This document shows, piece after piece, positions 6,584-7,452 of a DNA stretch of 7,452 bases. The stretch covers positions 1 through 7,452 of the forward strand of contig CAKSPN010000081.1 in NCBI GenBank assembly GCA_934481375.1, in the 5' to 3' direction. Source of the DNA: an uncultured Clostridia bacterium (lineage in GTDB: Bacteria > Bacillota > Clostridia > UBA1381). The notes beneath the pieces were generated by a model, which was not told the DNA's origin, made no database searches, and worked only from the letters and a program-made list of their open reading frames with translations. The translations under genes and the position numbers were made by a program. Within the stretch, counting starts at the first letter, position 1. Each line of letters begins with the position of its first letter.

Positions 6584-7402
6584 ATGGGTAAATTTGACGG
6601 ATTGCTTTTATGCACCGATCTTGACGATACGCTCCTTACCGCCGATAAACGCATATCTCACGGCAACAGGAGAGCAATAGAACATTTTAAAGCCGAGGGC
6701 GGACTTTTTGCGTTTACAACAGGCAGATGTATCGCAGGAGCAAAGCTTTTGCTTGATCACATAAAGCCCAATGTGCCTATGATATGCTTTAACGGCGCAG
6801 GTATTTACGATTTTGAAAATGATAAGATTTTATATTTGAATAAGCTTAACGCCGATGCAAAGCGTGCCGTGGAGTTTATTTACAATAAATTCCCCTATGC
6901 GGCTATAGATGTGTGCACCGCCAGGGAAAGCGTTTTCTGCCGTACAAACAAACGGCTTGAAATGCACAAGAAGTATGAAAATCTTCCCGATAATTACGGT
7001 GATTATCAAGACATATCGGACGATTGGGTAAAAGTAATATTTATGGTCGAGGAGAATCAGGTGGATACAATCCGCCAAGCCTTTGCCGAAAGCGAGTTTG
7101 CCGATGAATTTGAATTTATGCAGTCGAGTCCGTGGTATTACGAACTGCTCCCGAAAGGCTCAAACAAAGGCACGGGACTTCTGGAGCTTGCGAAATTATT
7201 GAATATTCCCGTTGAAAAAACAATAGGCGTCGGAGATAACTACAACGATATACCGCTTATCACCCACGCCGGAGCCGGCGTAGCGGTCGCAAATGCGGTA
7301 AAGCCTGCGCTTGAAGCGGCTGACTATATTACTGTTGACAACAACTCGGACGCATTAAAAGCCGTAATCGAGGCTATAGAAAAAGGAATAATATCGGTAT
7401 AA
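6584..7402 (+). CDS. Cof-like HAD-IIB family phosphatase
   Basis: 272 residues, the normal size for Cof/YidA-type HAD hydrolases with a C2B cap. Motif I is DLDDTLL with the nucleophile Asp12 and Asp14; motif II is TTGR (45-48); the C2B cap fills about residues 85-190; motif III is Lys195 in GSNKGTGL; motif IV is GDNYND with Asp218 and Asp222 binding magnesium. All catalytic residues are present, so it should hydrolyse a small phosphorylated metabolite such as a sugar phosphate or flavin precursor; the exact substrate cannot be told from the sequence. No signal peptide is seen, so it is cytoplasmic. The ATG has a GGAAAGG site 8 bases upstream. It is a single-gene unit with its own extended -10 promoter and a strong terminator, and nothing ties its function to the divergent helicase. 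Confidence 0.92.
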   Translation: MGKFDGLLLCTDLDDTLLTADKRISHGNRRAIEHFKAEGGLFAFTTGRCIAGAKLLLDHIKPNVPMICFNGAGIYDFENDKILYLNKLNADAKRAVEFIYNKFPYAAIDVCTARESVFCRTNKRLEMHKKYENLPDNYGDYQDISDDWVKVIFMVEENQVDTIRQAFAESEFADEFEFMQSSPWYYELLPKGSNKGTGLLELAKLLNIPVEKTIGVGDNYNDIPLITHAGAGVAVANAVKPALEAADYITVDNNSDALKAVIEAIEKGIISV

Positions 7403-7437
7403 AAAAATGCTGTAAACGTGATGTTTACAGCATTTTT
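7403..7437 (+). terminator. Intrinsic terminator after the HAD gene
   Basis: A perfect 15-bp stem (7403-7417 with 7423-7437) encloses a 5-nt loop, GTGAT, and ends in a T-run. The stem core contains GCTGTAAAC. It begins right after the stop codon. The A-run on the other side allows it to act on the minus strand too, should a gene to the right converge. Confidence 0.9.
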
Positions 7438-7452
7438 AACTGTAGACAAACC

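Noticed and set aside
6336..6680. 114-codon plus-strand open frame across the divergent intergenic region
   Set aside because: It overlaps the helicase start and the HAD start in another frame and runs through both promoters.

Overview
The window looks like chromosomal DNA from a low-to-mid GC Gram-positive bacterium, most likely a gut-type Clostridia member. This rests on strong AGGAGG-type ribosome binding sites, sigma-A-like promoters close to TTGACA/TATAAT, U-tailed hairpin terminators, the standard code with TAA/TAG stops, and typical Firmicutes families (SWIM-SNF2 helicase, Cof-type HAD phosphatase, zinc-ribbon membrane protein). The genus cannot be fixed from the sequence. I see no RNA gene, insertion sequence, phage gene or CRISPR array.

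Layout from left to right. The left edge (1-235, minus) holds the first 78 codons of a GH37/trehalase-like glycoside hydrolase that runs out of the window. Its promoter (267-296) has both consensus hexamers. A terminator (300-334) separates it from ridA (336-710, minus). A zinc-ribbon, five-helix membrane protein (735-1586, minus) lies just upstream of ridA and probably shares its transcript, from a promoter at 1637-1665. Next come a GT-C type membrane glycosyltransferase (1694-3274, minus) and a 1034-residue SWIM/SNF2 helicase (3284-6388, minus). These two are tightly coupled: the helicase stop codon overlaps the glycosyltransferase Shine-Dalgarno. A divergent 195-bp intergenic region carries the helicase promoter and the promoter of a Cof-like HAD-IIB phosphatase (6584-7402, plus), which ends in a perfect 15-bp stem terminator.

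From 6388 down to 336 the four minus-strand genes could form one read-through transcript, because no terminator is visible after the glycosyltransferase; an internal promoter then boosts the last two. The functions do not form one pathway: chromatin/nucleic-acid remodelling, cell-envelope glycosylation, an uncharacterised membrane protein, and imine/enamine detoxification. Nothing here amounts to a recognisable new multi-gene system. The points most worth a second look are the helicase-glycosyltransferase coupling, the uncharacterised zinc-ribbon membrane protein with an operator-like tandem repeat at its promoter, and a 20-bp perfect palindrome inside the helicase gene.
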